A stretch of DNA of 64,000 nt from Eutypella sp. D-1 (Eukaryota; Ascomycota; Sordariomycetes; Xylariales; Diatrypaceae), in contig JAJTTP010000020.1 of the NCBI GenBank assembly GCA_023313575.1, positions 780,876 to 844,875 of the forward strand. Direction: 5' to 3'. The notes under the pieces are model-generated. The model saw nothing but the letters and a program-made list of their open reading frames with translations, was not told where the DNA came from and ran no database searches. The position numbers and the translations under genes are program-made. This document shows, piece after piece, positions 23,277 to 35,273 of this stretch (its first letter is position 1; each line of letters opens with the position of its first letter).

Positions 23277-24019
23277 ATGAGCAAGCTCTGGTCTCCAACA
23301 ACAGCGGCGCAGCAGGCGGAGGATTCATCCAGCGGCACCGGCACCGGCACCGGCGGTGCGCCGCGGCGCGAGTCCGTCAGCCTCGCGGAGCAGTACGCGG
23401 CGCGGCAGCGCAACCCGGGCCGCCGCGTCGCCCAGATCGTCCGCCTCAAGCCCGAGTTCGTCGACCGCTACAAGCAGGTCCACGCCGCCGTCTGGCCCGA
23501 GGTCCTCCAGCAGATCAAGGTCTGCAATATCCAGGATTGTGAGTAGTGCAGTGCATTCCCCCCCCTCATGGGATGATTGTTATGGGGGCGATGCAGAAGG
23601 TGGTTCCTGGGGGAGGTGGTGGTAATGGTGACGAGTAAGTAACTAACATGCATCTGCAGACAGCATCTTCCACGACAAAGACTCGGGCATCCTCTTCGCC
23701 ACCTTCAAGTACGTCGGCTACGACTACGCCGGTGATATGGAGCGCATGCGCGAGAACCCTAAGGTGCGGGAGTGGTGGGCCATGACGGATGGTTTCCAAG
23801 AAGTACGGAATTATTCCCCCCTCTCCTTCCAATTAATGCCCGATTTTAGCCGCTCCTTCTCTCTTTCACTTTCACTGGAAATCCGAGAACTGCCCGGCCT
23901 AGGTTAAGCTAATAATTGGACTTCTCCCCTCGTAGAGTTTGGTCCCCGGTGCCACGAGCAGCGAGGCCGGCGAGCCGTCTTGGTGGAAACCCGTCGAGGA
24001 GGTGTTCTACCTGCCGTGA
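23277..24019 (+). CDS. L-rhamnose mutarotase family protein
   Basis: Exons are 23277..23538, 23660..23802 and 23936..24019 (GTGAGT, GTACGG donors), giving 162 residues. The C-terminal 110 residues match the RhaM-type dimeric alpha/beta barrel: VRLKPEFVDRYKQVHAAVWPE, IQDYSIFHDKDSGILFATFK and ENPKVREWWAMTDGFQ, with the His-x-x-x-Trp-Pro and Y-S-I-F signatures. Family knowledge: these enzymes interconvert alpha and beta anomers of L-rhamnose. An N-terminal extension of about 50 Ser/Gly/Thr- and Ala-rich residues is not in bacterial members. No other rhamnose gene is adjacent, so pathway assignment is by family only. Confidence 0.85.
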
Positions 24020-24349
24020 CGCCTCACTGGCGTGGTCTACGTACTCCAACGGATAGGAATGAGGATAGGACTTTTCCGCGGGATATTCATTGGGAACTTG
24101 ATAGCGGGTATACCAAACACAAAACCAAACCCAAATAAAATTCTTAATTGTAAGGGGAACTGGTCTGGACTGATCATGTGGTTGACGCAAGGACGTGCCC
24201 GGAAATATACATGTAACGTGTGACAATTCCCGGTAAGCACCCGAGCAGGTAAACTGACAAGCCAGTCAGTCCACAGCCGTGTAGAACGGGCTGCTCCCTC
24301 CCTTTTCAAATTCGTTCTCTCGCACCCAGCCAATCTATTCATTAAGCCA
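24020..24349. other. short convergent intergenic region
   Basis: About 330 bp between converging genes. It is compatible with two 3' UTRs and nothing else is seen. Confidence 0.55.
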
Positions 24350-25047
24350 TCACCTCCACCCCTTAAACAACCCACCGCCACCGCCACCACCGCCACCACC
24401 TCCAGCGGCCCGGCGCGCCTCCGCACGGAACCACTCCTCAAGAAACTTGCGATCAGCAAGCAGCCGCGCATCGGCAACCCGATCCCTCGACCGGGGCTCG
24501 CCGCGCTCGTCGAAGCAGAGCAGCGTCGGCAGCGACGAGATCATGTACTGTCCGCCGAGGCCGGCGGCCATGACGTCCGGGGCGTCGAACTCCACGACGC
24601 AGAAACCGACGCCACCCTCGGCCTCGCCCGCCCCGGTCTCCGCTACTACGGACCGCACCAGCGGCTCTACCGTCCGGCACGTCGCGCACCACGACGCCGT
24701 CCACAGCGTCGCTAGCGGCCGCCCTGCTGAGGACGAGAGGAGTTGGTACGTGTGCAGGTCGTCTGGCCGACGGACACTATGCGGTGCGGCGGGAGTTGGC
24801 AAATGGTCAGTCAACGACGATGGAAAAAGTCCGTTCCAGTATTCAACCTATCACTTGTAGGGGGGAGGGGGGGTAGGAGAGAGCCTGTGGGATTTGGTAG
24901 AACTTACGGATCGTAGATCTTGTTCGGTGCGCGGAGCTGCCGGGCCGTGGAGAAGTTTCTGATAGTAGTGGTTGTGCTGCCGCCAGCCCCACCCTTTAGG
25001 ATCGGGAGCAGCTTTGTACGTGCGACAGAACGCATCGTAGGCTGCAT
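24350..25047 (-). CDS. thioredoxin-like protein, probably mitochondrial
   Basis: Exons are complement(24350..24776, 24908..25047), giving 188 residues. The first exon encodes an Arg/Lys/Thr-rich N terminus (MQPTMRSVARTKLLP...RNFSTARQLR) that fits a mitochondrial presequence. The thioredoxin fold follows: HTYQLLSSSAGRPLATLWTA, the redox motif W-CATC (77-80), the beta strand VGFCVVEFDAPD and the cis-Pro loop SSLPTLLCFDERGEP. Family knowledge: such proteins exchange thiols and disulfides. The C terminus has an 11-residue Gly run before LFKGWR, encoded by (CCACCG)-type repeats on the plus strand at about 24367-24402. A later in-frame ATG at 24814 lies inside the intron and should not be taken as the start. 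Confidence 0.82.
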
Positions 25048-25874
25048 CTTAGTTCGTCCTATATATTACCGTTTTCTTCTTTCCCCTAAGGCGGGCGGCA
25101 GGTTAACCGGTTTAGCAAGCTTGGCCTTGGTTGATTCTAGGCAGACGTGGTGATGTTGGCTGCCAGCAATGGCGAAATAGGTATTTGGCGAATACAGGCC
25201 CCGTTTGTGAGCCCACGATCCCTTGTTTTGTATATATATGGTGGTCCTGGTCCTGGTCCAATTGACATGTGTGGGAATGAGAGCTTGGAGATCGACTTCT
25301 ATCATCGATCCCGTTTTAGTCGTACTTAAATACCCTTGGTTAGCTTTAGCTAAGAATTGCCGCCTCTTGGCGCGGGCTTGTCCTGTCAGTGGCGTCATAG
25401 CTATTATTAAGATGTTCCACGGAATCGTGTCAGACTACATACGTAAAACTAGTATTCTTTCGTTTGTCGAGTTCGATGCGCGTGTATGTGCGTGCATGAA
25501 CGGAATCACATCGTTTCGACGTATATTCAAGACTGGCTTGTCTTCTATGCTATATCTGTCCGAGTGCAATCAGACGAAACCCCACTGCTGGAAGAACAAA
25601 ACGAGTCGGTTACACCCTACCATCATAAAGTCATTCCTCACCCGTGATCATATCATACCATCGTAAAGATAGCGCCCGATGATGCTCTACCAGAAACGCT
25701 TGTTGAGAATACAGGATATGCATGGTATCTAAAAAGTGAAAACGCGGAGATGAAAGAGAAGTATTATGCTGCCACCAACCATACCACGGGTTCTGCCCGC
25801 AAGTGCGAAGAAAAAGACCTATACGTATATGTAACTCCCGGGTCCGTGAAGAACCTCTACAGGTAGAAACCGGT
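25048..25874. other. intergenic
   Basis: Spacer of 827 bp between the 5' end of the thioredoxin-like gene and the 3' end of the MFS gene. Several open frames of 60-147 codons cross it but none shows family features. Confidence 0.5.
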
Positions 25875-28464
25875 TTAGAACTTCTCCATGAAGTTCATGC
25901 GGACGGTCCACATGCGGGCCCTCTTGCCGTATATGTACATAGGGACGGTGAAGCAAAGGATGAGGAGCTGTATGATGCCAATCCATAGAAACACGGACTT
26001 GGGACCGTCACTCGAGAGCCAATCCGTGACGAAGAGGCTAAACACGAGGCCGTGGAGGACGTTCTTGCTGAAATTCAATGTGACCAACGCCTCCCCGGCG
26101 TATTGGCGGTAGCTGTCGACGCAAAACGTGATCGACGTCGTCGAGCCCAGCGAGCAGCCGAACGAGACCACACCGAAGAACACGGTCGGCACGATCCAGG
26201 GTGCGCCGTCATCCGCTGACCAGCCGAAGCCGATAAGCCCAACAACGGTGGTGATCGCGATCGGCGCCGCCATTATGAGACGAAACTCGGGTTCGTACAG
26301 TCCGCCATTGCGGCGGGCCATGGCCCTGACGATGATATCACTAACTTTCCCCGCCACGGCCGTGCCCAGGATACCGCCGATGAACGGCGAGATGTAGACG
26401 AGACCCGTCTGCAAAGCATTGAAATGGTAATGCCCCTCACGGTATATGACGGCGACGGTCTCCGAGATGACGATCAGCCATCCCACCGAGCAAGCATAGA
26501 TAGCGGCCGACCATAATACCGCTGGGTAAGAAAACAGAACGAAGGGGCGAAGCGCCACTTTCCACCACTTGTCCTGGTTCAGCCGACCGTTGTGCACCTT
26601 GAGGTGTTGAACGAAGGACTTCGGCGGTGCTTTCCGCAATGCGTGGGTATACAGTTGGCCTGTTGTGGCTGACGGCATGTTTGACATCGATGTCTTCTCG
26701 CTCTCCGTGTCGCTTAACACATCGTGACCATGCCGAGACCTGCCTGCTTCCTGGTCCCGAAGGTGATCCCCAGAGGGCCCGCCTAGCTGGTGTACATCCG
26801 GTGGTGGGGACATGGGGCTCTCAAGCGTTATGGACTCCCTGCGGGAGACCGTGTTGCCAAAAGACACCTGTCGTTCCGAGTGAGGTCGAAGTCGTGCCTG
26901 AGTGTGTGGAGGTACTGAGGACTGGTTGGCCCCATATTCCAAAGACTCTCCTTGGGTGATTTTATCATCGTCTAGCTCCTTCTCTTCGGAGGCCGGCCCC
27001 TGTTCCCCTCGTTTTGGCTCGGCGAATCCCACATGAACACTCGCAGGGCGGCTGGGTTGTGCCGGCGACTGGGGGCTCTTCTCCGTAAGGTCCTTGGCAT
27101 CTTTCTCGTCCGCAGCGCCAGCATTTTCTGCGGTGCTATCGCCTCTAACAAAATTCTTAAGCTTTGGTATGCTGTGCCTGGACGTCGTTCTCCTAGAGAT
27201 GAAGCTTGGCCTCCTAAGGCGGTGGTGACGTCTCGGAACGGGTGTCCGATCCCAGAACGTCTCAGGAACGAAGAAGAACAGGAGACCGCCACAAAATGCG
27301 ACAACAATGGCAACAATCCTACCAAGGCAATATGTAAGCTACCCGGCCTGCAATCTTCCGCACTTGAAGGATGGTCATTCCAATAAACTTACCAAAACAC
27401 CCAGCGCCATGATAGGCTCTCGATTATGACAGCACTAACAAGAGGTATCAAATTCTTGCCGCCAAGCAAGAGTAGCGTGTATACACCAATACGGAACGCT
27501 CTCTCGTGAAGGAAAAAAATCTCAGCAATCGTGGCGGACGGGAGACACTCGACAGGGCTAACGGCAATGCCCTGGAAGATCCTCGCCAGGATCAAGGAGG
27601 TAAAGTTGGGCGACAGAGCGCACCAGACAGCCGACAAGATAAACAGGATGGCACTGAAAAGGTAGATCGGGCGCTTCCCATAGAGAATGGCCGTAGGAGA
27701 GAATATAACGCAGCCGAGACCCAATCCCATCATGTAGAGTCCAGTTGTTAGGGCGACTTCTTCTACATCGACATTGTAATCTGTGGTATTCGTTAGCAGT
27801 GATTACGTCACTTGTAGAGGAAATACAGATATAGGCGTACCATGAGCGACGTTCGTAAACCCGGCGGCTATGAGGGGCGTTATTCCTCCGCCGACCACTA
27901 TAGCAGCATAATGATTAGTAACGGACATCGGTACTATGGAAGGGAAAATGCCTAGTACGCCGGCAGGAGGCTTACTGCAATAGAGCCCTAGTGAAAGGAG
28001 GGCGGCATCTCTGCGCCATGCGGGCCAGTTCAAAGGATCGTTGCCCGATTCTTCGGGCTGCGGGTCAAGAATTATCTGGCCATCAGGGGTCTTCTTCTTG
28101 CCATCGTCTTCCGGCACAGGATCTGGCGGAGGAGGCGGAGGCTCCTCGTGAGGATACCCAGTGGGAATTGAGGAATGTGAAGTCCTAGCCGGAGCATTCC
28201 TCAGACCAAGCGGTTCGTTTCGGTCCTTAGCGAGAAGAAGGACGGAACCTATTACATTGGTCAGCATGGGCCGGGCAACCACACGGGTGGAGAGAAAAGG
28301 GAAATCATACCTGGAACTGCAATTGTCTCCTTGTCGTTGAGCATACCCATGTTCCAGGTTGCGGGCCTCTCAGTGCCACCTAGTTCCGTAGTATCCTGCG
28401 CCGAGCTCTTCTTAAAGAACGGCCATTTACGCCGGGGCGGCGCATGGTCACTGTGCTCCGCCAT
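25875..28464 (-). CDS. MFS transporter with a long central loop (DHA1/HOL1-like)
   Basis: Exons are complement(25875..27318, 27393..27780, 27841..28248, 28311..28464), giving 797 residues. The start ATG at 28464 follows an upstream in-frame GTG. The N-terminal 100 residues are cytosolic and proline-rich; NDPLNWPAWRRD just before the first membrane span is typical of fungal drug:H+ antiporters. The first six-span half includes LTTGLYMMGLGLGCVIFSPT and RIFQGIAVSPVECLPSATIA, and ends in VPETFWDRTPV. A polar loop of about 225 residues (about 340-565) separates it from the second half (KWWKVALRPFVLF through GKRARMWTVR). Family knowledge: related proteins export drugs or import cations and polyamines (Hol1 type). 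The substrate cannot be told from sequence. Confidence 0.85.
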
Positions 28465-31400
28465 AATTCCTCTCACCGCCGTTCCGAAAATCCTGCTCGG
28501 CTGCTGTCAAGTAACAAAAACAACCCCACAGCGTCTTTATATACCACGGTTATCTATGGAATAAAGATACAATTCAATATTGAGATTGTGGTGGGAATCC
28601 TAGGAGTGTATTATAGCTGGTTAGTTATGCCGTCTCGGGAGGATATGTGTAGGGGTTGCTGTGTATCGAGTACTGTAGGTATTTCCGGAGTCATTCCCGT
28701 GGAATATAACCCTCGTATATGTCGGGAGGTTACATATGCGAGTGATACATGTGGGAAATCATGCTGGTGATGGGCATGGGCATTTTGTATTTGCGCGATG
28801 GGCGGGGTTGGTAGTACCTTAACGTCCCAGTCGCAACGCGGCAACTTCCTTCTAGGAAATGATGGTCTCGGCAATATCGTGGGCCGCTACGCGTCCGAAT
28901 GTGAGAGTAGGGCAAGAGCAAAAGCCGGGGCAGGCACGCACGGTGGAAACTGAAAGGGAGCGCTCGACTAAAACAGCGGGCGGCGGCGCGACACCACAGA
29001 GAATCCGCTATTGAGAATGACGGACATATATACACGAAACGAGACCACGGTGGCTGTTAGTTACGTTAAGAAGTCGATTGGCGAAAAGGAAATCCCCCGG
29101 GGGCTGACGAGACGTTTAATATATATAAAGTTATGCGCGAGCCGGATTACCATCTGGAGCTCTCTCTATGTAGAGATTCTGACGATGATTGGGCGTAAGC
29201 GCATCTGCAGCGCCCGAGCCAATGACAACTAGCCCGTGAAGATCAGTTGAAGGGAGGGGAGGGAGGGCAAGAGAATATCAAGAGAAGTACTTCATACGAG
29301 ATCCCTGCTTATAGACGTGTCTACAAGGAGCCACGTGCGAAGAAGCGAAAGACACCCGAGTTCGATGGCTACTCTTGCCTACATACTACAATGTCTTGAT
29401 TGTACGTAGCGATGCTAGCCATGTTAGCCTGTTGGGACTCGGGAGGTTTTCATTACAAAGGGGAGCCGGGGAGCCATACATACGGGCGGCGGCGGTGGTT
29501 GGGGAGGACCCTTGGGGATACCTGAATGATTAAAGATACAGTAGATGCAGAGCCTCCTCACATCCATGTTGGTCCCATGTTGCCCCGTCAGCGCGTCAAG
29601 CCGTCTACATACCCATGTACGAAGCCGTCGCTATCTATCATAGTCCACTATCATGGATCATGGTCTGGGGTACGATCTGACCTAGCGGGTAATGCGGTAT
29701 ACTACTTAGTAGATATGGGGTAGACCATCTGCAGCATCTGGCAGCTAAAGTTAGCTGATATGACGTCAAATCCATCGTCTGCCGTGCACATCGCATATAC
29801 ATAGAGTCGGATGCTATATCACCGCAAACATATACACAGCCAGCAACAGCCAAGAGGAAGTGGGTTTAAGGGTTTGATACCATGTATGCTTGGTATGTAA
29901 GGGTAGGTGGGTAGTGTAAGGATGTAAGGAAGAGCACAGGGAGGAAGAGGAGAAGGCATATCACGGCCTACTAATGTATATCACGGCATATCACATGCCA
30001 GTGGATATTTACAGTACCTACCTACATATCTACCTAACCTACCTATGTACTTATTTTCTTACCTACCTACTTTCCTACCTAGGGTAGCGACAGTGTCACG
30101 CGCTACATCTCGGTGAAACAGGCAGGCAGGCAGGCAGGCAGGCTTGCAGGCTTGCAGGGCGTGCGCTGACTGACCTGACTGACCTGACTGACGAGGCGCT
30201 AAATGCTGGCTAATGCTGGTTACTTTAAAGGACGGAGCCGCATGGTCTGGGCATACCAATGGCAGGCAATTGCAGCACATACGGGATTGGTGGCGTGCCA
30301 GTCAGATGATGGAGGCACAGGATCTTCCTTTACCATTCCTGGAATGCGACGCATTGGCATTGGAGAGGCCGGGCTGGCCGGGCAGTACAGGCAGTTAGTA
30401 ATTGGTGATTGGCATTCTCGATGGTTATACCGTTGGTAACACTGGTAAATCCCTGAATGATAGATGGATATATTCTACAAATATAGTCGCCGGTGCCGGC
30501 GAGTCAAGTTCGAGTTGGCGTTTATTAGAGTATGCCCAGGTGTAAATGCGACTTTACTTACTGTCCTACAGCGGGGGGAACGGTTACGTTGCAGTTAGAG
30601 CAAGCTTTTTTTTTTCTTTTCTGGTTCTAAGTTTGATTGGAATACGTCTTAAGAATCGTCTGAAATACGGTCCAGGTCTAGTATGGGTTATGACGAAACG
30701 CACGCCACAGGAGAGGGAAAGCGCGACGACGAAGCAGAAAGCCAAGTCCGTATCCATATTGGAAGGTGCATTTGTGTATCTGTATTTACAATTGATTGCC
30801 TTAGGTAATTATATCGTCCTATTTGCTTCCAAGATCGTACAACCCCCAAATCCCCCACCATCTATCTCACCAACTATCTACCCGTGGACCTACGACACTA
30901 AATACGGCATGCAACATGACGGCATCAAGCAGCACTGCCTAACTGGAATAGAGTTAAAACTTGAAACATAACATATTATACTATGTAACCCCATGTGCTG
31001 GAGTTTGCGGGGACTTTTATCTGCGCACTGAAGGTTCCATATGGATTCATGTCTGGGCAAGCTGGGGTACCTACCTACATGTAGGTAGATATCGACTACT
31101 ACCTAAGGGTTTAAGGGTTGACGACCTCTACCTAATGGGGATCTAGCAGGACCCATTATTGCGTATGATTCGTTGGATTTGCAGACTTTTCTTGCTGTTG
31201 ATTGGGGCGATTTTCCACCCCTATAACTTACACTACTTGTTGTATGACATCTGGGCATTTAGGTATCGTCTACCTACCCCTCCCCCACTACGTAGTAATT
31301 TGGTTTAGGGGGTTAGACACACATACCCGGACACACACACACACACACCATACAACTAGGGAGGTCGGTAAGCTATACCCTTGGCACTCCATGCAGGATT

Positions 31401-31624
31401 TGGAGGTTTATACGACGATTTAAAAAAAATCCAGGACTTGTTTTGCCTCTAAGCATCAAAGTAGACCAAAGCAAAGGATACACCCCCAATTTCTGATCGA
31501 CGATTTCGATCCGGGGTCAAGGCCATCCACCCGCCCGCCCATCCATCCATTCAACCCACGTCCCGCATCTAGGACCGCAACAAGTGCCGCTAAGCCGTGA
31601 GGTTTTCTGGTTGGAGGGGGAGAA
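28465..31624. other. large intergenic region
   Basis: This 3.2 kb spacer has no supported gene. It contains tandem GGCA units (30119-30142), three CTGACTGAC-type units (30168-30192), dense CTACCTACC motifs (30012-30082), a (CA)n run (31331-31348) and T-rich tracts. A 141-codon frame at 30546-30971 shows no conserved feature. Confidence 0.5.
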
Positions 31625-32633
31625 ATGGGGTCCCGCATCCCACCCCTCCTCGAGGCCTACCTGCGCCTGCCACCCGAGGCCTCCTTGGTCCTGCTCACGG
31701 GCGTCCTGGGATCCACCACCAACTGGCTCGTCCAGCGGTACCTCTATTCCCTACTGTCACCCACCACGGCCACTGCCACCAACGGCGCGGCCCAGGCCCA
31801 GGCAGACGACGATGGAAGCGCGGGTGGCGTTGCCGTGGTCCTCGTCAGTTTCCTCCGCGACTACGCTTTCTGGAGGGATGGCGTCGGCCGGCTAGGCCTC
31901 GACCTCGACGCCGCTGCTAGGAGGCGCCGGCTCGTGTACGTGGACGCGCTGGGCGCGCTGTTCCAGCCCGAGCCCGAACCCGGTACCCGCGGCCCTCTTT
32001 CCACCCCCTCGTCTAGCTCTGCGCCCGGCGGGCGAGTGCTGTCGACGCCGACGGCGGAGGGGCTGAGCAGGGAGCTGAAAAATGCGGTGGCTCAGTTGAC
32101 GCCAGGGTCCTCATCTCGCGAGTCCGGTCCCAAGATCGTGCTGATCGTCGATCAGCCGGACTTACTCCTCGCCGCTACGGGAGACGATGTCTCGGGCCAG
32201 GCGTTGCATGAGGCATTGCTGGATATACGAGAGGTAAAGAATTTACCCCGGGAGGAGTAGGAGGCCGTGTGTCGAGGCCTCGTGTGGTAGCATATATTAC
32301 TCGCTTGTTCCTTACTGATCCATCTGGGAACCACAGAACGTACATTCGGCCGTAGTCACTTTATCGGCGGACGAGCCCTTGCTCTCGTCACAGACTACGC
32401 TATTAGAGAAGGAGCACGCGACATTCACTCTATCGGTGGCCCATGATGCCCATCTGGTCATGGGTCTCAGGATGCTAGATACGGGCACGGCTAAGGACGT
32501 GAGCGGGGTCATTAGGATCACCGCCGGCGGGCAGCACGACGAGGAGGAAGTAGGGGATGATGTGGAGGAGCGGGAGTTATTGTATTTTGTCGGTGGCGAC
32601 GGCGCCGTCCGAGTCTTTGAGAGAGGCCAGTAG
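31625..32633 (+). CDS. ELP6: Elongator complex subunit Elp6
   Basis: Exons are 31625..32233 and 32337..32633 (GTAAAG donor, CCACAG acceptor), giving 301 residues. The protein shows a RecA-like fold without the catalytic P-loop: PPEASLVLLTGVLGSTTNWLVQ, VAVVLVSFLRDYAFWRDG, RRLVYVDALGALF, KIVLIVDQPDLLLAATG and the C-terminal strands ending ELLYFVGGDGAVRVFER. Family knowledge: Elp4-Elp5-Elp6 form a hexameric ring that supports tRNA wobble-uridine modification by Elongator. The N-terminal PPLLEAYLRLPPEASL and the FWRDG motif support Elp6 rather than Elp4 or Elp5. Confidence 0.87.
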
Positions 32634-33042
32634 ATAAGATGGATAGATAGGATTGACAAATGAACCCCATCAAGATCCACTACTCTGACGATTGAGAACA
32701 AACAATTCTAGTTATCTGGCACAGAGTACATCATGCTCGACTCTCGACGCCATCTCGAGTTCAAAATCAATAACCCTCAAGGAGGGGGCGAAGCAACAAG
32801 ACGGACCGATCCTTTGTGACCATTTTTTTGTTTTCTCGGATTTTGCTACCATGAGGTTTTTCTCCCTGCTATTTCTTTACGCAGGGAAAGTCCCGATTCC
32901 CTAATGAACCGTAACATATGAATAACGCGCCGTGCCATGCCGACCTGTCAACGCAGCTCCGTCCCATGATTCCCACGTCAACCGTCACGCAAACCCTCAC
33001 CACTCACGCCCGCCCGCCCCCCTTAAATCATGATTGGATTGC
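32634..33042. other. convergent intergenic region
   Basis: About 400 bp between the 3' ends of Elp6 and RPL37. Nothing beyond probable 3' UTRs is seen. Confidence 0.5.
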
Positions 33043-33805
33043 TCAAAAAGGCGCCTTCGTGTCCTTGGGTACGCCGGTCCGGAAGCCGTTCTTGAATTTG
33101 CGGGAAACGTCCTTGAGGTAACGCATGCGGCCGGTGCCGACGGTCTTTCTGCGCTTGGCCTTCTCGCTCCAGTTGACTGTATCGGTGGATTCGGTGTCAG
33201 TAAGTCCCGTCATCTCTCCAAAAAAGGCACTTCTGCAAGAGTCTTCGCTGGCGATCGAGTGTGGCCAGAGGAAGGGTCGAGGAGGGAGGATTCAAAACGT
33301 ACACTTCCGGGTCTTAGCAGCCGGGTAACCGCAGGAGGAGCAGGTGTGCTTCTGAACGTGGAGGGAGCGACGTCCTAGAGAGGAGAGAAGGTAGGTGTTA
33401 GTATTCTTGTCCATCTTGCTCTGTCCAGGAAAATCGTTGCATTTTATCCAAGGCCACCACCGCCAGTAGTCTTTCCCATCGTCGCACTCGGTCCATATTC
33501 ATATTCCATTCCATTCCATATTTCCATGCCACCCATGCTATGTAAAGCAGGCCAGATCGTCGCAGCCGAATCGTCGCGTGTCGGGAAAGCCCAAAGATCC
33601 TTGGGATATGGGTGATAGGGGAAGGAGGTTCTCTACTAACCACATCGTCGGCACAGAGTGTGCGTCTTGTTGTGACGCTTTCCGAAGCTGGAAGTTCCCT
33701 TGGCTATAATGATATCGAGGTTAGTTTCCGTTTCGATACGGGGGAATCGAAACGGGGGAGAGAAATGCGGTTCGTCTTCGGGGGTGTTGTGGTTTACGCA
33801 CTCAT
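33043..33805 (-). CDS. RPL37: 60S ribosomal protein eL37
   Basis: Exons are complement(33043..33176, 33303..33374, 33641..33703, 33802..33805), giving 90 residues. The protein begins [19 protein letters not shown] and carries the zinc-ribbon cysteines C-R-R-C-G and C-S-S-C-G, then [20 protein letters not shown]. Family knowledge: eL37 binds 5.8S/25S rRNA in the large subunit. The first coding exon is only ATGA, followed by a GTGCGT donor; the acceptor TTATAG leaves CC, giving M-T-K. A leader intron (33939..33819) is likely. Confidence 0.96.
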
Positions 33806-33818
33806 CTTGACGGCGAGA

Positions 33819-33939
33819 CTATTATCAGAAACAAGGGGAAACGAGTTAGTTAGTGAATGATATTTGATCGATCAATCAATATCCAGAATACCCAGAATAT
33901 CCAGAATATCTAGAATATTGGGGGGGGCCACACACGTAC
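33819..33939 (-). other. leader intron of RPL37
   Basis: A GTACGT donor at 33939 and a GATAATAG acceptor ending at 33819 bracket 121 nt, 13 nt upstream of the ATG. It contains a run of AGAATAT-type units (about 33880-33920 on the plus strand). Confidence 0.5.
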
Positions 33940-33955
33940 CTTCAAAATGTGTCTT

Positions 33956-34495
33956 CTGTCTGGTGGGATATAATTGAGGTCTGGTTGTGAGTAGTACCTA
34001 GGGGTAAAGGTGAACTTGTTATCAATTGGGCTTCGTTCGGAATTATCGTTGCAAATCTCTAAGTGGAATCGATAATTTTTTCGTGTGGGTGGTGGACTAA
34101 GACCAGGACCTACCCGACTTAAGGTGCCGCTGCTACTTTTTTTGGCTTGTCGGGTGGTAGAAATTCCGGTATTTTGCCGGCTTTATGGTGTGTGTGTGGG
34201 TGTGTGTGGGTTTGGTTATGACCCACTATATTCTTATCTCTTATCGCTCAGTCTTATCATGCTTATCAGTCACATACGAAGTACCTAGGCTAGGTCGGGT
34301 AGATACCTCCAGGCTAATAGGTTCCATCTCATTCTCAAATACATGTACCCAAGTTGAAAGTGCTACTAGTACATATCTTACAACCTATTCTAGATCCATA
34401 TCTTACGTATATCTCCCAATATCCCTTGGCCTCCAATCAGTTACACCACCGCCAGGTCAATAACCAATCAAGTTATACTTCTTGGAGACGCCCGT
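33956..34495. other. intergenic
   Basis: Promoter side of RPL37 and 3' side of the Gly/Ser-rich gene. It has a (GTGTGTGG) stretch near 34188-34211 and no supported gene. Confidence 0.5.
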
Positions 34496-35273
34496 TTAAG
34501 GAGAAATTCTCCTCTTTCCCTTCCCACCCCTTCCTCCTTTCGTCTTCCTGCCGCCTCCAGGAGCCGCTCCAGGAGCCGCGCCGGAAGCCCCTCCGGAACC
34601 TCCTCCGGAGGGCTTTCCAGGAGAGGGGCTTCCACCCGCAGGCCCCCCTCGAGAGGTGCCTTCAGAGGGTTTACCAGACGGTTTGCCAGACGGTTTGCCA
34701 GAGGGGTTTCCACCTGCTGGTGCTCCCCTAGAGGAGCCTGCATTATTAGTTTTCCTCTGGGGGACCCCCTGAGGATCTTCTTGAGGGGCCCTTAGGGATT
34801 CCTCTGTAGAGCCCTGAAACTCATCACCATATCCGCCTTGAGTTCCAGACGAAGGTGGGACTAAAGCAAGAGAGCATCAGTATAGACACTTTCGGTATAC
34901 ACCTCGGTTACTTTCCAAGTTATCACTTACTCATGCCATCGCTGGAATCAAACGATCCTGATTGGGAATCTTGCTCGTACTCAACCGGGTATTCCTCGTC
35001 GTTCATACTCGGACCACCAGTCGAGCCCGTATCTTCGTACTCGTCGTAACCCAGGGGCTCAAGCTCAGCCGGGTCACTGCCCGGGTTAATAGGGTCGATA
35101 GTCTCTTCCCCAGTCAGGGCTCCGCTTCTGCCCCCCGCTCGGCCCCCAGCCGGGTTCACGGAATCCATAGGCGCGCCCCCAGCCCGTCCCCCGGATCGGC
35201 CTCCAGTGGCTCCTAGGGCCTGGCCGGCAAAGAGGGCTGCGAGGGTGACAGCGGGGAGGTTTTTCAGGTACAT
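34496..35273 (-). CDS. secreted Gly/Ser/Pro-rich low-complexity protein
   Basis: Exons are complement(34496..34860, 34931..35273), GTAAGT/CTTTAG intron, giving 235 residues. A signal peptide is clear (MYLKNLPAVTLAALFAGQALG). The mature part opens with GGRSGGRAGGAP and GGRAGGRSG repeats, has an acidic middle (DPINPGSDPAELEPLGYDEY), and a C-terminal half of G-x-P/S repeats: three GKPS units, GGPAGGSPSPGKPSGGGSGG and a basic tail ending GKRRISP. No family is recognised. The composition suggests a wall-associated or extracellular structural protein. The intron keeps frame and the downstream frame changes codon phase, so the splice is well supported. Confidence 0.7.

Noticed and set aside
24777..24814. 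Start of the thioredoxin-like protein at 24814
   Set aside because: That ATG lies within the intron; the CATAG acceptor at 24777 joins the upstream presequence exon in frame.
30546..30971. 141-codon plus-strand frame
   Set aside because: Starts with a hydrophobic stretch made by a T run and shows no family feature.
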